A DNA stretch of 64,000 nucleotides from Paenibacillus sp. J23TS9 (GTDB lineage: Bacteria > Bacillota > Bacilli > Paenibacillales > Paenibacillaceae): contig NZ_BOSG01000003.1 of assembly GCF_018403225.1 (NCBI RefSeq), positions 558,001 to 622,000 on the forward strand, written 5' to 3'. A model generated the notes under the pieces. It was not told the origin of the DNA, searched no databases, and was given only the letters and a program-made list of their open reading frames with translations. Position numbers and translations under genes: made by a program. This document shows, piece by piece, positions 61,656-64,000 of the stretch (positions are counted from its first letter, which is position 1; each line of letters begins with the position of its first letter).

Positions 61656-64000
61656 TTACGAAAGATGCCGAACACCAGCCGTTACAATTTCACAAGATCC
61701 AACAGGCAGCTCGATGCGGTTTGCATGCGCTTCAAGCTGATCCTCACTGGATTCCTCGAGAATGGTCGTTTTGTACACGGAACTATTTTGATTGGTGAGC
61801 TGAAGCTCCAGCGTACTTGGTTCAGGCTTCATGTTGAACCAGCGCAGCATGTCATCGCCAGACTCCTCGTTTACTTTCCAAGAAGAGAAGGCCAAATTCT
61901 TGGATTCCCATGTAATGGATGTGTGCTCTGCAGGAATGGTTCCTTCATGCAGTCCCGTTTGGCTGACAGTCCATGGAATTTGGAACTGATATGCTTCCTG
62001 ATAAGCTCCAGTATCAACACCATCACCACTGTGAGGGATAAGCTCCAAATGAACTGTATGCTCTCCAAGACACTGAGCCTCTGGTGTAAGGAAATGCCCC
62101 CAGTCACCGAGCTCCCCTACAGAACGGAGCAGTGTCACAGCAATCGTGTTGCGGCCGTCCCTTAGCACCTCGTATTCATTCAGACCCAGATTGGCTACCG
62201 TCAGACCCGCCCCGTCACCGCTGACATCAACAAAAGCTTGCTGATGCTGCGCATTACTTGGATTTTGCCATTCTTTGGTAGGATTGTTGTCACGAGTCAC
62301 AATTTCGAACATGGAGTCCACATGATGGTTGGAAGACTTGATGTCCGTAGGCATCAGCATCCGTACACGATGATCTTTTGCCTGATTGTTAAAGCTGGCT
62401 TCAACCTTGACGCCTTGGCCTCCCCGTTCCAGTGTGACCCGCGTGCTGATTTTCATCGGAACGGTTTCCTTCACCCGCTGCGCTTTGCGCACAGGGAAAT
62501 AGATCAACTCTACCTGTTCCTGATCCAGCAGCTTGTCGGCAGAGGCTGGAATCTCCCAATCATGGGTTATCTCCAGGACAGCACGGTAAGCCGTATCCTC
62601 TACAACACGAATGGAGGCTTTCAGGTCTTTGGTCGTCAGAGCCTCTTCGCCCTCCGGTTGCTTATACATGTATTCATTGCCGATATCGCCGGTATCTTCA
62701 TAGATCAGAAGATCGCTGTACACACGGCCTGTACGTTTATCGGAAATGGTAATGCTGCCGTTTGCTGCGGCTTCCACTCGCAGGTTGTCATTTTCCATGA
62801 CATGTCCCTCTTTCACAAGGGAGCCTGCTTGAATCGATAGCTCCTCGGCTGCAGATCCGCCAACCAAAGCATAGGTTCTAAGACCAAGCGAAGGAATCCG
62901 GTCCGCTTCCAACGTAATTCGAACAGCACGCGCCATAAATGGCTGACGGAATTTGTCATCCGGCAGATCATAACCAAAGCGAAGACCAAGATCCTCAAGC
63001 GTAAATGCCACTGGCTTGCCTTCCGCATCCACAACGGCACGAGCCCCGAGATCAAGCTCCTTCATTCGGCTACTCATCTCTTCAAGGGTACCTCCGTCAC
63101 GGAAGTATACACGCTGCACATCGAGATCAACGGACACGGTGCCACTGCGCTTCCAGCCGGTTGTATTAAATACAACAAACGGAACGGTATCTTCCCCAAA
63201 TGTACGGAAAACGGAAGTATCTACCGCATCGGCTACCGCCTGCTTGCTCTCCTCAATGATCGATTCAGCAACATCGCGGCTTTTCGCAAAGCGCGTAACC
63301 ATTTCACGGTGGACTTCATCCACACTGCAGCCGCAAATGCTGTCATGCGGATGGTTCTGCATCAGCGTTTTCCATGCATACGTAAACAGATCATGCGGAT
63401 ACTCCTGGCCAGCGATGCGGGCGTACGAAGCCAGCGGTTCTGCCACCTTTTCAAGCAGTGCCTGTCCATGCTGGTTCATCTGCTTCAAGTAAACACGTGC
63501 CGAAGCCGTATTGACGAGCGTTCCCCAGCCATCGGTACGCTGGCTGCGGAGTTCGCCGCGAACGACGGACAGCTCGCCTTCTTTGGCCTTCTTCACCGCA
63601 TCCAGGTACTTAGGGAAGTTGGAATGCACGAATTCCGTATCCGGATATAGCGTCCGCGCGGTTTCGAGCGCCTCGGCCAAATCTGTCTGGATTGGCTGAT
63701 GGTCGCATCCGTTCATGTATAACAGCTCAGGGGTCGATGCATATTTTTCAGCATCAGCCAGCTTTCTGTCCCAGAAAATTTTCGCTTCCTCCGGATCTAC
63801 GGGTACCTCGTTGCCGTTGCTATACCAGTTGGCAAAGAGAATCCCCAGTACCTTGGAGCCGTCCGGACCTTCCCAGATCAGTTCGGAGAACGAAGATTCA
63901 TAATCAGAGTCAGCAACGGTGTTGTTAAAGCCCGTCGGTTTAACGCCGCGGCCGAACACGGCATTATCAATGCCGGATTGGCGCATAAGCTGCGGTGTCT
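61656..64000 (-). CDS. GH38 alpha-mannosidase, C-terminal part
   Basis: The frame is open to the window end and continues beyond it, so the N-terminal part with the catalytic Asp is missing. The visible 780 residues include TPQLMRQSGIDNAVFGRG, the helical-bundle segment with HPHDSICGCSVDEVH (zinc-site His and Asp), and the long C-terminal beta domains. GH38 enzymes trim alpha-mannosides using zinc; bacterial forms degrade fungal or plant glycans. No frameshift is seen in the visible part. Confidence 0.92.
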   Translation of the reverse strand, partial: TPQLMRQSGIDNAVFGRGVKPTGFNNTVADSDYESSFSELIWEGPDGSKVLGILFANWYSNGNEVPVDPEEAKIFWDRKLADAEKYASTPELLYMNGCDHQPIQTDLAEALETARTLYPDTEFVHSNFPKYLDAVKKAKEGELSVVRGELRSQRTDGWGTLVNTASARVYLKQMNQHGQALLEKVAEPLASYARIAGQEYPHDLFTYAWKTLMQNHPHDSICGCSVDEVHREMVTRFAKSRDVAESIIEESKQAVADAVDTSVFRTFGEDTVPFVVFNTTGWKRSGTVSVDLDVQRVYFRDGGTLEEMSSRMKELDLGARAVVDAEGKPVAFTLEDLGLRFGYDLPDDKFRQPFMARAVRITLEADRIPSLGLRTYALVGGSAAEELSIQAGSLVKEGHVMENDNLRVEAAANGSITISDKRTGRVYSDLLIYEDTGDIGNEYMYKQPEGEEALTTKDLKASIRVVEDTAYRAVLEITHDWEIPASADKLLDQEQVELIYFPVRKAQRVKETVPMKISTRVTLERGGQGVKVEASFNNQAKDHRVRMLMPTDIKSSNHHVDSMFEIVTRDNNPTKEWQNPSNAQHQQAFVDVSGDGAGLTVANLGLNEYEVLRDGRNTIAVTLLRSVGELGDWGHFLTPEAQCLGEHTVHLELIPHSGDGVDTGAYQEAYQFQIPWTVSQTGLHEGTIPAEHTSITWESKNLAFSSWKVNEESGDDMLRWFNMKPEPSTLELQLTNQNSSVYKTTILEESSEDQLEAHANRIELPVGSCEIVTAGVRHLS

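Overview
The window looks like a Paenibacillus (or closely related Bacillota) chromosome near the replication origin. The right half carries genes in an order typical of that group, almost all on the minus strand: walR-walK-walH-walI-walJ-htrA-CxxH/CxxC gene-rlmH, a dnaB-rplI-gdpP-yybS block, purA, a LytR-CpsA-Psr protein, an MFS pump, an oppABCDF operon and an alpha-mannosidase cut by the window end. Shine-Dalgarno sites are strong and GTG/TTG starts are common, as in low-GC Gram-positives.

The left half (about 1-32.7 kb) is an accessory region that ends exactly at the stop codon of rlmH (32675). This is the position staphylococcal SCC elements use. A roughly 48-bp sequence containing the rlmH 3' end occurs five times in the same orientation: site A ~1188, B ~9858, C ~11500, D ~16455 and E ~32668 (rlmH itself). 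The sites divide the region into four units.

Unit D-E (16.2 kb) looks like an intact SCC-like element. It has a Cch-like ATPase, a RadC/JAB protein, a DUF960 protein and two overlapping large serine recombinases next to rlmH. Its cargo is an EcoRII-type restriction-modification-Vsr cluster, a secreted zinc-peptidase-like protein and several unrecognised proteins. Unit C-D (5 kb) is a defence unit: a type II Thoeris pair (TIR ThsB, and ThsA with two membrane helices and a macro domain), a SEFIR protein, and an unrecognised pair of a small soluble protein and a His-rich membrane protein. Unit B-C (1.6 kb) holds one Abi_2/HEPN gene. Unit A-B (8.7 kb) looks like an older, decayed element. Its ccr-like pair is broken by inversion, frameshift and internal deletion but keeps the order ccr1-ccr2-att. 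Its cargo is secreted proteins, a DinB protein, a phosphotransferase and several pseudogenes, some next to a dispersed repeat with the core CCCGTTAGCTTAA. Left of site A are an IS4-type transposase relic and a truncated ABC-F gene.

By eye, units A-D are AT-rich, while the replication/recombinase part of D-E is GC-rich, so the island is a composite. I see no tRNA, rRNA, CRISPR array or phage structural gene. All family calls come from reading the sequence; no database search was run.
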